DNA of 64,000 bases from Rhodobacterales bacterium RIFCSPHIGHO2_02_FULL_62_130 (lineage in GTDB: Bacteria; Pseudomonadota; Alphaproteobacteria; Rhodobacterales; Rhodobacteraceae): the NCBI GenBank assembly GCA_001828855.1, contig MHZT01000047.1, positions 62,001-126,000 of the forward strand, written 5' to 3'. A program made the position numbers and the translations under genes. The first letter of the stretch is position 1. Each line of letters begins with the position of its first letter. The notes under the pieces are model-generated. The model searched no databases and was not told the origin of the DNA. It saw only the letters and a list, made by a program, of their open reading frames with translations. Shown here piece after piece: positions 29,700 to 38,859 of this stretch.

Positions 29700-30553
29700 A
29701 GCGCCAGCGCCACCCAGATCAGCGCAAAAGCGACGGCGTGCCAGCGGGTGAACGGCTCGCCCAAGACCACCACCGCACAAAGCGCCTGCAGGCTGGGGTT
29801 CAGGTATTGCGTCAGGCCCAGCGTGGACAACTGCACCCGCTGCGCGCCCCATGAAAACAGGATCAGCGGCCCGCCGGTGATCAACCCCGACAGTGGCAGC
29901 AGCAAGGTCGCTTGGGCCTGATGGCCGAACCATCCCCCGTCGCGCCCGAATTCGGTCGCCCAACCGCCCTGCACCAGCACCAGCCATATAATCGCCAGCG
30001 GGGCCATCATCAGCACCTCGACCGTGACCGACACCACAGCCCCTGCCCGGATGCCGCGCTTGACCAGCCCATAAATCGCAAAGGTCACCGCCAAGGCCAG
30101 AGCAACCACAGGCGCCACCCCTAACCCATAGGTCAGAACGCAGACCGCCAGCGCCGCCAGACCAACGGCAACAGCCTGCCCCGCCGTCAGCCGCTCTTTC
30201 AACAGCACCACGCCCAGAACCACGGCGACCAGCGGGAAGATGTAATAGCCCAGACTGGCCTCAACCCCGTGGCCTGCCTGAATGGCCACGATGAAGATGC
30301 CCCAGTTCACCGAAATAAAGCTGGCCGAGATCGCCACCCGCCAGCGTTCAGCCCCGCCCAGCAGGCGGCCAATGTCGCGCAACCGTCCCTGCACCGCCAA
30401 CAGCAGGCCAAAAAACAGCAGCGTCCACAGCGTGCGATGCGCCAGCATCTCGCCCGCAGGCACATAGGCCAAATGCTTGTAATACAAGGGGGCCACGCCC
30501 CAGATGGAACAGGCGGCAAGCACCGCCCAGACACCTTTGGTCGCTTGGTCCAT
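29615..30553 (-). CDS. rarD: RarD-type EamA transporter
   Basis: A 312-residue, ten-helix DMT protein with the RarD features GVWAVLAACSIWGVAPLYYK near the start, HRTLWTLLFF, GYYIFPL and LTQYLNPSLQ near the end. RarD was named from a chloramphenicol phenotype; its natural substrate is unknown. The Met at 30553 begins the conserved part, with a 14-codon longer open frame before it. It overlaps the LOG gene by 85 bases tail to tail. Confidence 0.88.
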   Translation of the reverse strand: MDQATKGVWAVLAACSIWGVAPLYYKHLAYVPAGEMLAHRTLWTLLFFGLLLAVQGRLRDIGRLLGGAERWRVAISASFISVNWGIFIVAIQAGHGVEASLGYYIFPLVAVVLGVVLLKERLTAGQAVAVGLAALAVCVLTYGLGVAPVVALALAVTFAIYGLVKRGIRAGAVVSVTVEVLMMAPLAIIWLVLVQGGWATEFGRDGGWFGHQAQATLLLPLSGLITGGPLILFSWGAQRVQLSTLGLTQYLNPSLQALCAVVVLGEPFTRWHAVAFALIWVALALYSAEMWRKDRAARRPAVSVATSGAVVK

Positions 30554-30616
30554 CACCTTCCCCCGCCCTGCCCCCGCGTTTTGGCGCAAAGACAAGACGG
30601 CGGAAAGGGAAATACG

Positions 30617-31054
30617 TCAGGTGTTGGCCAAAGCCTCGGCCAGAAGTTCGGCGATATGGGGCAAGGGATGGCCGGTCAGGGTTTTCGGCATTTCGGCCAG
30701 CACCTCATCCCGCAGCGACTCGGGCAAGGCCTGCCGCAGCGCGCCCAAGACCTGCGGCGGCGCGATCAGGACCAGTTGCTCGAACCCATGTTCAGCCCGC
30801 GCTTGTTCCAGATGCCCCGCCACCGCCGTGGCCAGCGCCTGCCCCGCCATGCGATGATAATCCGCCGGTTCGGTGGTTTGCTGGCTGTGGTCACGATCCC
30901 GTGCCGAGCGGTCAGACTGCGCCAGAAGGTCGGCGGTATCGATCCGCTTGAGCAGATGCAGCACAGGGGCCAGTCCGGTGCCACGATTGTCCAGCAGCAG
31001 CGCCTTGTCCTCATCCGCCACAACGATCCAGCAGGTCTTGCTTAGTCGCGTCAT
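30617..31054 (-). CDS. Host-attachment-family (PF10116-like) protein
   Basis: A 145-residue protein that I assign to the host-attachment family of small alpha/beta proteins, on the basis of WIVVADEDKALLLDNRGTGL at the start, HRMAGQALATAVAGHLEQAR in the middle, and LVLIAPPQVLGALRQALPE. The family was named from an Agrobacterium plant-attachment gene; its biochemical role is not known. The start at 31054 has a strong AGGAGG about 6 bases upstream, which decides it over longer open versions. It is a single gene with promoter space on both sides. Confidence 0.78.
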   Translation of the reverse strand: MTRLSKTCWIVVADEDKALLLDNRGTGLAPVLHLLKRIDTADLLAQSDRSARDRDHSQQTTEPADYHRMAGQALATAVAGHLEQARAEHGFEQLVLIAPPQVLGALRQALPESLRDEVLAEMPKTLTGHPLPHIAELLAEALANT

Positions 31055-31140
31055 CTTCGCCTCCTCTGACACGGGCCGAAACGCAGCCCTTATAGCACAA
31101 ACTGCGCTATTCTCGCAGGGCTGACATTGCGGCAAATCAA

Positions 31141-31168
31141 ACGGCCCGCCAGTTTCCTGACGGGCCGT
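31141..31168 (-). terminator. sodB terminator
   Basis: Stem ACGGCCCGCCAG/CTGACGGGCCGT with one mismatch and a TTTC loop, 25 bases past the sodB stop codon. On the minus strand it is followed by TTTGATTTG, so it serves sodB. Confidence 0.8.
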
Positions 31169-31192
31169 GACCGTGGTCTTGCAAGGGGCGGA

Positions 31193-31792
31193 TTACAGCT
31201 TGGCTGCGACCGCTTCCCAGTTCACCAGCTTTTCAAGGAAGTTCGACAGGTAGGCCGGACGCTTGTTGCGGAAGTCGATGTAATAGGAGTGTTCCCACAC
31301 ATCGCAGCCCAAGAGCGCGGTCTGGCCAAAGCACAGCGGATTGACGCCGTTTTCGGTCTTGGTGACCTTCAGCGCGCCGTCCTTGTCCTTCACGAGCCAT
31401 GCCCAGCCCGAGCCGAACTGGCCAGCACCGGCGGCGGCGAAGTCTTCCTTGAACTTGGCAACCGAGCCGAACGCCTCGACCAGTGCCTTTTCAAGCTCGG
31501 TCGGCATGGCTTTGCCGGCAGGCCCCATCACTTCCCAGAACAGGTTGTGGTTCCAGTGCTGCGAGGCGTTGTTGAAGATGCCGTTCTGGGCGACTGCACC
31601 GGCATTGTAGGTGCCGCGCACGATGTCTTCCAGCGATTTGGATTCCCATTCGGTGCCGGCAATCAGCTTGTTGCCGTTGTCGACATAGGCCTTGTGGTGC
31701 AGATCGTGGTGGAATTCGAGCGTTTCCTGCGACATGCCAAGCGATGCCAGCGCATCATGGGCATAGGGCAGATCGGGAAGGGTGAAAGCCAT
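31193..31792 (-). CDS. sodB: Iron (Fe/Mn-type) superoxide dismutase
   Basis: A 199-residue SOD. The N-terminus reads MAFTLPDLPYAHDAL; metal ligands fall in the usual places: a His in the HHDLHH block (about 27-32), the His of NASQHWNHNLFW (about 75), and DVWEHSYYIDF (about 158-168) with the Asp and His ligands. The NHNLFW and AQNGIFNNASQHWNH text is that of Fe-SODs. It converts superoxide to peroxide and O2 in the cytosol. The start at 31792 matches family N-termini. Confidence 0.96.
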   Translation of the reverse strand: MAFTLPDLPYAHDALASLGMSQETLEFHHDLHHKAYVDNGNKLIAGTEWESKSLEDIVRGTYNAGAVAQNGIFNNASQHWNHNLFWEVMGPAGKAMPTELEKALVEAFGSVAKFKEDFAAAGAGQFGSGWAWLVKDKDGALKVTKTENGVNPLCFGQTALLGCDVWEHSYYIDFRNKRPAYLSNFLEKLVNWEAVAAKL

Positions 31793-31890
31793 GTTTCGTC
31801 TCCTGTTCACGGGTTCGACTGAGGGCAATTAGGGACGCAGCGCAAGGAAGGTCAACCCCCAAGACCCTGCATCAGCGCACAACGCCCGCC

Positions 31891-32295
31891 CTATTGCAGC
31901 CTGCACCGGCCAGCGGCTGCAAAGGTATTGGCATAGCCCGCCGGAATGGCGGTCACGCGCAGGGCAAGGCCGGGCTTGGTGATGGTTGCACGGTAGAGAA
32001 GCGCGGAAATCACCTGCCCTTCCTGATTTTTCACCATCACCAGATCCCAGGCAAAGGTGATGCGGCGGTCCGTGTCGGCCTTGACCCGCCCCAGCACCGG
32101 CGCGCCAACAAAATGCTGGATCACCGGATCGTTCACCACCACCGAACCGGTGGCCGCATCATAACGGATCACCACCTGATCCGGCACCCAGGATTGCGAT
32201 CGGGCAACCTCAAGCTGGCAGGTATAGGTGACAGGTCTGGCCAGAGCGGGGGTGGCGGAGCAGAGGGCTGCGGCAAGGGCGATGCTGCGGATCAC
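31891..32295 (-). CDS. Small secreted protein, unknown
   Basis: A 134-residue protein starting with GTG at 32295, decided by GGAGGA 7 bases upstream. Signal peptide residues 1-19 (MIRSIALAAALCSATPALA) then a short beta-rich domain with two cysteines (C26 in VTYTCQLE and C131 near the end in AGRCRLQ), possibly a disulfide. I recognise no family. It is 98 bases upstream of sodB on the same strand and may be transcribed with it. Confidence 0.65.
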   Translation of the reverse strand: MIRSIALAAALCSATPALARPVTYTCQLEVARSQSWVPDQVVIRYDAATGSVVVNDPVIQHFVGAPVLGRVKADTDRRITFAWDLVMVKNQEGQVISALLYRATITKPGLALRVTAIPAGYANTFAAAGRCRLQ

Positions 32296-32379
32296 GGGCG
32301 TATCCTCCGGTAAGGAAAGGGTCGCAGCGTTTGGGGTTTGGGTCAATGGGGATGGGGGAGGGAGTGTCAAACCAGTGAT

Positions 32380-33348
32380 CTATATGAGTACCTTCAATAA
32401 GACGGATTTGGTTGGAAATCCCGCATATGAAAATGTGGCTGCCGCAAGATCAGAAGCGTCTTTATCATACGTGATAAAGCAATCGCAACGTGATGCTTCT
32501 TCGATATGCATCGCATCACGGAATTGTGCCGAAAATTTTCTCTCCTGTTGCTTTCCAGCCAAAACTCCCTTCCCTTTTACAAGCCCTAAAGCGAACAACA
32601 ACATTACAAAACCGGCCAAATCTCCATTGCACAGGTTTTTTATCCGAGCGAAATTTTCGGGAAACATGCCCAAAATTTCTGCTCTCTCAGATTCCGTAAT
32701 AGTTGAAAACAAATGTCCAATCTTCTCGATTGATGTCATAGCTCGCATCGGATCTCCATTGCGGGCACGCCTTCTTTGGGCATCCAGTTTATCCCAGTTC
32801 TTTGAAACGTCTAGCGCCTGCATTTCTGTGGTGACTTCATCAATATCGGCATTAAAAATTGAAGATAGCCCTTTGAATTCGCCTTCGCCAATAGTGGCAA
32901 ATAAATCTGACAAAGAAGATTTCATACGAGCCCCAGTCACTCGCGCGACCTCTTCCATTTCAACATCACGTCTGCTGCCCAGCAAGTAACGAAGAGGGTA
33001 GAGCATCGCTTCAAGAGTGGCAAATGCCGATGCAAACTCAGAGTGATGCGAGAACCTTATGTGAGGTTCGCCCGGTTCTATTGATGAAATCGGATGATAA
33101 CGCGTGTCACTTGGGTTTCGAACAAAAACCGCATCCAATTCCGTTAGTAGATTACAGTACTGCACTGCATTATGCTGCATTTCCAACAAATGAATATCGG
33201 AGTACACAACCAAGCAAGGGAAATCCCTGAAAAACTCCTTCAATTCACGGCCCGAAGGCTCAAGCATCGAACTAAATACACAATTGTCCAGATATAGCAA
33301 AGGCCGTCGTTCCACTGATGCGTCTCCTACAAAACGGACAAGAAGCAT
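32380..33348 (-). CDS. PIN-like domain protein in AT-rich segment
   Basis: A 322-residue protein. I see a PIN-like nuclease pattern: LLYLDNCVF with D21 at the end of strand 1, VVYSDIHLLEM with D51/E56, and near the C-terminus FRDAMHIEEASRCDCFITYDKD with D278, D295 and D297, which resemble the conserved acidic residues. A long helical middle (about 110-260) separates these, unlike compact VapC toxins (about 130 residues). PIN proteins are Mg-dependent RNases or nucleases; no antitoxin gene lies next to it. The coding region is clearly poorer in GC than both flanks (25 of 60 bases are G or C in row 32581-32640, against 39 of 60 in row 31921-31980), suggesting recent acquisition. Target and role unknown. 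Confidence 0.6.
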   Translation of the reverse strand: MLLVRFVGDASVERRPLLYLDNCVFSSMLEPSGRELKEFFRDFPCLVVYSDIHLLEMQHNAVQYCNLLTELDAVFVRNPSDTRYHPISSIEPGEPHIRFSHHSEFASAFATLEAMLYPLRYLLGSRRDVEMEEVARVTGARMKSSLSDLFATIGEGEFKGLSSIFNADIDEVTTEMQALDVSKNWDKLDAQRRRARNGDPMRAMTSIEKIGHLFSTITESERAEILGMFPENFARIKNLCNGDLAGFVMLLFALGLVKGKGVLAGKQQERKFSAQFRDAMHIEEASRCDCFITYDKDASDLAAATFSYAGFPTKSVLLKVLI

Positions 33349-33403
33349 AGACGTGTGAAATCAACTCAGAGTCAACAATTGCTCAGATTGCCCCCCAAAC
33401 GCA

Positions 33404-33431
33404 AAACGGCGGCCCCTTCGGACCGCCGTTT
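33404..33431 (-). terminator. soxG terminator
   Basis: Stem AAACGGCGG/CCGCCGTTT with a GC-rich loop between, 19 bases after the soxG stop. On the minus strand the stem is followed by TTGCGTTTGG, with only short T-runs. Confidence 0.75.
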
Positions 33432-33449
33432 CCCCAAATCTTCCAGCCT

Positions 33450-33998
33450 TCAGACCAGTTCAGACCCGTTCTGCGCCGAATGGGTCAAAAGCCCCATCAT
33501 ATAGCTTGCCACCGAGCGGAAGCAGACCAGCGTATAGCCTGCCTCGTCTTTCCAGAACGCAGCCGCCACCTGTGCGGCGCGGGTGCGGCGGAGTTCGTTT
33601 GGCTCCAGCCTAGCGAAATCGACCGGCGAGAGTTTCGCCAGAACCTGATCGGCCTTGGCCCCCTCAATGCGGAACACCGCGCGGGCATCCGAGACGGTTT
33701 CGGCCAGATAGTGCTGGCCTTTCAGCGCCGCAGCAATCGCGGCAAGGGCTGCACCGGTCTCGCCGTAAGGCAGGATCAGCAGGTATTCGTCCGGGCTCAT
33801 CCAGCCTGCGGCCTTGTCGCCGTTGGTCACGATCCGGCGCGTGGCGGGAACTTCGGTTCCTACAGCGGCGCGGATCGCCTCGGCCAGACCCGGCAGATCG
33901 GGTTTGGCGCGCAGGGTAATCATGCCCAGCGGGCCGATTTCGCGGATGGATGCAAAGCCGTCGAACTTTGCGTGGTTCAGGGCGCTGACCTCAGACAT
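33450..33998 (-). CDS. soxG: Sarcosine oxidase gamma subunit
   Basis: A 182-residue protein of the SoxG/GcvT-like family, with blocks LGMITLRAKPDLP, WMSPDEYLLILPYGE and SDARAVFRIEGAKADQVLAKLSPVD. It is the small structural subunit of heterotetrameric sarcosine oxidase. The Met at 33998 is the start; its first 8 bases overlap the end of soxA, so they are coupled. It is the last gene of soxBDAG and is followed by a hairpin terminator. Confidence 0.93.
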   Translation of the reverse strand: MSEVSALNHAKFDGFASIREIGPLGMITLRAKPDLPGLAEAIRAAVGTEVPATRRIVTNGDKAAGWMSPDEYLLILPYGETGAALAAIAAALKGQHYLAETVSDARAVFRIEGAKADQVLAKLSPVDFARLEPNELRRTRAAQVAAAFWKDEAGYTLVCFRSVASYMMGLLTHSAQNGSELV

Positions 33999-36900
33999 TC
34001 TGTTTTGCTCCGTCCTTGTCGTAGAACACCGGATCGACAACCTTCGCCTTCACCGTGCCACCCGAAACCGTGTTGAATTCGACCACATCACCGATGCGGT
34101 TCAGACCTCCGTGGATCAGCCCCATCGCAATCCCGCGCTTCAGCGTCGGGCTGTAATAGGTCGAGGTCACACGGCCTTGGGTATTGCCCTGACCGTTGGC
34201 GTTATGGCCAGCGGCGACAATATAGGAGCCATCCGGCACAACCGAGCCGTCCAGTGTCTCGAACCCGGCCAGTTTCCAGCGATCTGGGCTGGCAAGGTAA
34301 TTGCGTTCCTGACCGCGCTTGCCAAGGAAGTCTGCCTTCTTCTTGGAAATCGCCCAGCCAAGGTTCAGGTCTTGCGGGATCACCGTGCCGTCGGTCTCGT
34401 CGCCGATCATGATGAAGCCCTTTTCGGCCCGCATGATGTGCAAGGCTTCGGTGCCGTAAGGCATGGTGCCAAACTCGGCCCCCGCCTTGTGCAGCGCCTC
34501 CCAGAAGGCCGCGCCAAGGCTGGCCGGAACCGCGATCTCGTAGCTGAGTTCACCCGAGAAGCTGATCCGGTAGACCCGCACAGGGAAGCCGCCGAGGGTG
34601 CCGTCAGCCCATTGCATGAAGGGCAGCGTTTCCTTGGAAACATCCATCCCGCCCAGCTTTTCCAACAGCTTGCGCGCATTGGGGCCGACAACGGCGACCT
34701 GCGCCAGTTGTTCGGTGATATTGGCGGTGTAAACCTTCCAATCCCACCATTCGCATTGCAGCCAGTCTTCCATCCACGCATGGATGCGGTCTGCCCCGCC
34801 CGAGGTGGTGTGGCAAAGCCACGTCTCTTCGTCGATACGCGCAACCACGCCGTCGTCGGACAGGAAACCCTGTTCGTTGCACATCAGGCCATAGCGGCAC
34901 TTGCCGACCGGAAGGTTCGACATCACGCCGGTGTAAAGCATGTCGAGGAACTTGCCCGCATCCGGCCCCTTGACGATGATCTTGCCAAGGGTCGAGGCAT
35001 CGAGCAGGCCAAGGTTCGTTCGGGTGTTGTTGACCTCGCGGTGGACCGACTGCTCATGCGTCTCGCCCGCGCGCGGGAAGGTATAGGGCCTGCGCCACAG
35101 GCCCACCGGCTCCATATAGGCGTTTTGCGCTTCGTGCCACGCATGCATCGGGGTTTTCCGCAGCGGCTGGAAAATCTCGCCACGGGATTCGCCAGCCAGC
35201 GCGCCCAAGGTGACGGGCGTGTAGGGCGGGCGGAAGGTGGTGGTGCCAACCTGCGGGATATCTTCATTCAAAGACTGAGCAAGGATCGCCAAGCCATTGA
35301 TGTTCGACAGTTTCCCCTGATCTGTCGCCATGCCCAGCGTCGTGTAACGCTTGGTATGTTCGACCGACTCGTAACCCTCGCGGGCGGCAAGCTGCACGTC
35401 CGAGACCTTCACGTCGTTCTGGTAATCCAGCCACATCTTGGCCTTCAGCGCAGAGCCAGCGCCCTGTGGCATGATCCAGACGGCCTCCATCGGGGCTTCG
35501 GTCACTTGGGTGGCAGAGGCCGCCTTGACTTCGGCCTTGAAACTGGTGGCCTCGGCCGCAGCAGCGCCGCCCTTGGCGGCATCGGCCAAGGCATCGGCTG
35601 CCGACATCGCACCATTGGCATTGCCGACCGCGATCACCATGGCCTGACCGTCCTGATTGGTCGGCGGCTTGGTGGCATCGGGGCGGAAATGGGCGTGGGT
35701 GGTGTCCCAGACCAGCTTGCCGCCGCAATGGCTCCACAGGTGGACCACGGGCGACCAGCCGCCCGACATTGCCACCGCGTCGCAGGCGATTTCTTCCAGA
35801 ACCGAGCCTTCGCCCGCCTGAATACAGATCGCCACACCGGTCACGCGCTTACCGCCCTTGACCTTGGCGATGGCACGGCCCGCTTCGATGCGGATGCCCA
35901 TGGCGCGCGCCCTTGCGGGCAAATCACCCGTCACGGAAACCCGCGCGTCGATGATCGCCGGAACCTCAAGCCCCGCCTCTTTCAGCGCAATCGCGGTGCG
36001 GTAGGCGTCGTCGTTGTTGGTGACAACAACGGTGCGATCCCCCGGAGAAACCGCAAAGTTCACCACATAATCGCGCACGGATGCGGCCAGCATCACGCCC
36101 GGAATGTCGTTGCCCGCGAAGGACAAGGGCCGTTCAATCGCTCCCGTCGCGGTGACGATCCGCCCCGCACGGATACGCCACAGACGATGCTTCGGACGAC
36201 CGTCCCCCGGCGTGTGGTCGGCAATCTTTTCCTCGGCCAGAACATAGCCGTGATCGTAGACGCCCGCGCCCATTGTGCGGACGCGCAGGGTGACATTCTC
36301 CATCTTGCCAAGGGCTTCGACAGCGGACTTCACCCAAGCATCTGCCGGAGCGCCTTCGATCACATCGCCATCCACAGGCGCGCGGCCACCCCAATGGGCG
36401 GTCTGTTCCAGCACGATCACGCGCGCACCCGAGGCACCTGCAACCAGTGCCGCCTGCAGGCCGGCAATGCCGCCCCCGATCACCAGCACGTCACAGAAGG
36501 CATAGGCTTGCTCGTAACGGTCGGCGTCGCGGTCTTTGGGCGCTTTGCCAAGGCCCGCCGAAGCGCGGATGATCGGTTCGAACAGGTGCTTCCACGCGGC
36601 GCGCGGATACATGAAGGTCTTGTAGTAGAAGCCGCCCGGCAGAAAGCGCGCGAGGCTGTTGTTGATCACGCCCACATCGAATTCAAGGCTGGGCCAGTGG
36701 TTCTGGCTTTGCGCCTCAAGCCCGTTGAACAGCTCGGTCGTGGTGACGCGCTGGTTCGGTTCAAACCGCGCACCACGGCCCATGCCCACCAAAGCGTTCG
36801 GCTCTTCGGGACCAGCGGCCACGATGCCACGCGGGCGGTGATACTTGAACGAGCGGCCCACCAGCATCTGGTCATTCGCCAGAAGGGCGGCGGCAAGGGT

Positions 36901-36999
36901 ATCACCCTTCAGCCCGCGCAACTTCTTGCCGTTAAAGGAAAATTCCTGCGACGCCGAGCGGTCGATCAGGCGACCGCCACGAGAAAGACGGGTGCTCAT
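33991..36999 (-). CDS. soxA: Sarcosine oxidase alpha subunit
   Basis: A 1002-residue subunit. The N-terminal 2Fe-2S ferredoxin-like region lacks the usual Cys cluster in this family and is followed by a Rossmann NAD+-binding site, VLVIGGGIAGLQAALV (about 171-186). The C-terminal half is a GcvT-like tetrahydrofolate domain (about 600-990). The complex oxidises sarcosine to glycine, giving methylene-THF and H2O2. It shares ATGA with soxD upstream and overlaps soxG. The length is usual for the heterotetrameric type. Confidence 0.95.
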   Translation of the reverse strand: MSTRLSRGGRLIDRSASQEFSFNGKKLRGLKGDTLAAALLANDQMLVGRSFKYHRPRGIVAAGPEEPNALVGMGRGARFEPNQRVTTTELFNGLEAQSQNHWPSLEFDVGVINNSLARFLPGGFYYKTFMYPRAAWKHLFEPIIRASAGLGKAPKDRDADRYEQAYAFCDVLVIGGGIAGLQAALVAGASGARVIVLEQTAHWGGRAPVDGDVIEGAPADAWVKSAVEALGKMENVTLRVRTMGAGVYDHGYVLAEEKIADHTPGDGRPKHRLWRIRAGRIVTATGAIERPLSFAGNDIPGVMLAASVRDYVVNFAVSPGDRTVVVTNNDDAYRTAIALKEAGLEVPAIIDARVSVTGDLPARARAMGIRIEAGRAIAKVKGGKRVTGVAICIQAGEGSVLEEIACDAVAMSGGWSPVVHLWSHCGGKLVWDTTHAHFRPDATKPPTNQDGQAMVIAVGNANGAMSAADALADAAKGGAAAAEATSFKAEVKAASATQVTEAPMEAVWIMPQGAGSALKAKMWLDYQNDVKVSDVQLAAREGYESVEHTKRYTTLGMATDQGKLSNINGLAILAQSLNEDIPQVGTTTFRPPYTPVTLGALAGESRGEIFQPLRKTPMHAWHEAQNAYMEPVGLWRRPYTFPRAGETHEQSVHREVNNTRTNLGLLDASTLGKIIVKGPDAGKFLDMLYTGVMSNLPVGKCRYGLMCNEQGFLSDDGVVARIDEETWLCHTTSGGADRIHAWMEDWLQCEWWDWKVYTANITEQLAQVAVVGPNARKLLEKLGGMDVSKETLPFMQWADGTLGGFPVRVYRISFSGELSYEIAVPASLGAAFWEALHKAGAEFGTMPYGTEALHIMRAEKGFIMIGDETDGTVIPQDLNLGWAISKKKADFLGKRGQERNYLASPDRWKLAGFETLDGSVVPDGSYIVAAGHNANGQGNTQGRVTSTYYSPTLKRGIAMGLIHGGLNRIGDVVEFNTVSGGTVKAKVVDPVFYDKDGAKQNV

Positions 37000-37319
37000 T
37001 TGTAACCCTTCCAGTCCGGCCGTTTGGCCTTGATCTTAGCCTGCAAATCGGCAGGCGGTTCAGCGCTTTGTGCGGGATAGGTGCCGAACACTTCCAGCGT
37101 AGCGGTGCAGCGGGCGGCCAGAAACCATTTGCCGCAGCCGTAAACGTGGCGCCAGCGTTCGAAATGCACGCCCTTGGGGTTCTTGCGTGCGAACATGTAG
37201 TCTTCGAACTCCGTGTCCGAAGACCCCGGCCCGAAGCGTTTCAGGTGCGCCTCATAGCCGGGCGAAAGCTCGGTCTCTTCGGCCTTCACGCCGCAATAGG
37301 GGCATTCAAGAATGAGCAT
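36996..37319 (-). CDS. soxD: Sarcosine oxidase delta subunit
   Basis: A 107-residue protein with a zinc site: C6 and C9 in ECPYCG, H58 in WRHVYGCGKW and C62, equivalent to the known SoxD zinc ligands as I recall them. Its stop overlaps the soxA start (ATGA). It forms part of heterotetrameric sarcosine oxidase (soxBDAG). A long intergenic spacer with two palindromes separates it from soxB. Confidence 0.95.
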   Translation of the reverse strand: MLILECPYCGVKAEETELSPGYEAHLKRFGPGSSDTEFEDYMFARKNPKGVHFERWRHVYGCGKWFLAARCTATLEVFGTYPAQSAEPPADLQAKIKAKRPDWKGYK

Positions 37320-37356
37320 CGTTCCGCTCCTGTTTCAAAGTCACACCGCCGCCAAG

Positions 37357-37412
37357 AAAAATTTTCGTCCGAAAATTTTTCGGCCCCGAAGATTTTTCGG
37401 ACGAAAAATCTT
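37357..37412. repeat. Tandem AT-rich palindromes between soxB and soxD, copies 2 and 3
   Basis: Two perfect 24-bp palindromes: AAAAATTTTCG-TC-CGAAAATTTTT (37357-37380) and AAGATTTTTCG-GA-CGAAAAATCTT (37389-37412). They share the ATTTTTCG...CGAAAAAT design with the copy at 676-699, but lie inside an operon. Each can form a hairpin. Confidence 0.75.
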
Positions 37413-37436
37413 CTCCGTTTCGCCCGTCCCGCCCCA

Positions 37437-38684
37437 TCAATGCGCCACCCCTGCCGCCACCGACTCGTCGATGAACTGCCCTTCCTTGAAGCGCCACATG
37501 TTGAAAGCCTCGGCCAGCGCACCCGGCTCGCCCTTGGCCATCAGCTCGGCCATCGCCCAGCCAGAGCCCGGAATGGCCTTGAAACCGCCCGTGCCCCAGC
37601 CGCAGTTGATAAAGCAGTTGCCGACAGGGGTTTTCGAGATCAGCGGCGAGCGGTCGCCGGTCATATCCACGATCCCGCCCCACTGACGCAGCATTTTCAG
37701 GCGCGAAATCATCGGGAAGGTTTCGATCAGCGCGCGCAGGGTTTCCTCGATATGGTGGAAGCTGCCACGCTGGGTAAAGTTGTTGAACCCGTCGGTGCCG
37801 CCGCCGATCACCATCTCGCCCTTGTCCGATTGCGACATATAGCCGTGGACGGTATTGGCCATCACGACCACATCCATGCAGGGCTTGATCGGTTCCGACA
37901 CCATGGCTTGCAGCGCCACGGCCTCGACCGGAAGGCGGAAGCCCGCCATGTCAGCCAGTTGCCCCGAATGGCCTGCCACCACGATGCCCAGCTTCTTGGT
38001 GCCGATGAAGCCCTTGGAGGTCTCAACCCCCTTCACAACGCCGTTCTCGGTTTTCACACCTTTGACTTCGCATTGCTGGATGATGTCCATGCCCATGGCC
38101 GAGCAGGCCCGTGCATAGCCCCAAGCCACGGCGTCATGCCGCGCAGTGCCGCCGCGCGCCTGATACAGCGCGCCCAGAACCGGATAGCGCGGCCCGTCGA
38201 TATTGATGATCGGCACCAGTTCCTTGACCTTGGCGGGCGAGATCCACTCGGTCGCCACCCCTTGCAGGGCGTTGGCATGGGCCGTGCGCTGATAGCCACG
38301 GATTTCGTGATGCGTCTGCGCCAGCATCAAAAGACCGCGCGGGCTGAACATGACGTTATAGTTCAGGTCCTGCGACATGGTCTCGTACAGGCTACGCGCC
38401 TTTTCATAAATCGCAGCCGAGCTGTCCTGCAGATAGTTCGACCGGATAATCGTGGTGTTGCGGCCGGTGTTGCCGCCGCCCAGCCAGCCCTTTTCGATGA
38501 TCGCCACATTGGTGATGCCGTGGTTCTTGCCAAGGTAATAGGCCGTGGCCAGACCATGACCGCCCGCACCGACGATGATGGCGTCATATTCTTTCTTGGG
38601 CGCAGGAGAGGCCCAAGCCTTTTCCCATCCAAGGTGATAGTTCAACGCCTCTTTGGCGATCGCAAATACGGAATAGCGTTTCAT
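37437..38684 (-). CDS. soxB: Sarcosine oxidase beta subunit
   Basis: A 415-residue DAO-family flavoprotein. The FAD-binding motif is VGAGGHGLATAYYLGKN (about 38-54), followed by LGGGNTGRNTTIIRSNY. It carries the sarcosine-oxidising FAD and the FMN site of the complex. The start at 38684 (MKRYSVFAIAKEAL) matches the family N-terminus; the frame is open upstream but that part is not conserved. It is the first gene of soxBDAG and is divergent from ccmI. Confidence 0.95.
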   Translation of the reverse strand: MKRYSVFAIAKEALNYHLGWEKAWASPAPKKEYDAIIVGAGGHGLATAYYLGKNHGITNVAIIEKGWLGGGNTGRNTTIIRSNYLQDSSAAIYEKARSLYETMSQDLNYNVMFSPRGLLMLAQTHHEIRGYQRTAHANALQGVATEWISPAKVKELVPIINIDGPRYPVLGALYQARGGTARHDAVAWGYARACSAMGMDIIQQCEVKGVKTENGVVKGVETSKGFIGTKKLGIVVAGHSGQLADMAGFRLPVEAVALQAMVSEPIKPCMDVVVMANTVHGYMSQSDKGEMVIGGGTDGFNNFTQRGSFHHIEETLRALIETFPMISRLKMLRQWGGIVDMTGDRSPLISKTPVGNCFINCGWGTGGFKAIPGSGWAMAELMAKGEPGALAEAFNMWRFKEGQFIDESVAAGVAH

Positions 38685-38859
38685 GGGCAGCCCCCCTGTC
38701 TTACCGCTGTTATCGCTTGAACCCGTTTGTGGACTCGCCTCCCCAGCGGCACAATCGGGAAAATTGCGACACATACGGCAGATTGCGCCCTGCGGCGGTT
38801 TTGCCCTCTTTTGCGCCTGCGGGGAAAAGACTACATGGGGCGGCAGGCATAGGGGTGTG

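Noticed and set aside
32380-33348. VapBC toxin-antitoxin module
   Set aside because: The protein is more than twice VapC size and there is no small antitoxin gene on either side.
33814-37005. A 1063-codon plus-strand frame opposite soxA
   Set aside because: soxA is certain on the other strand; the antisense translation shows no motif.
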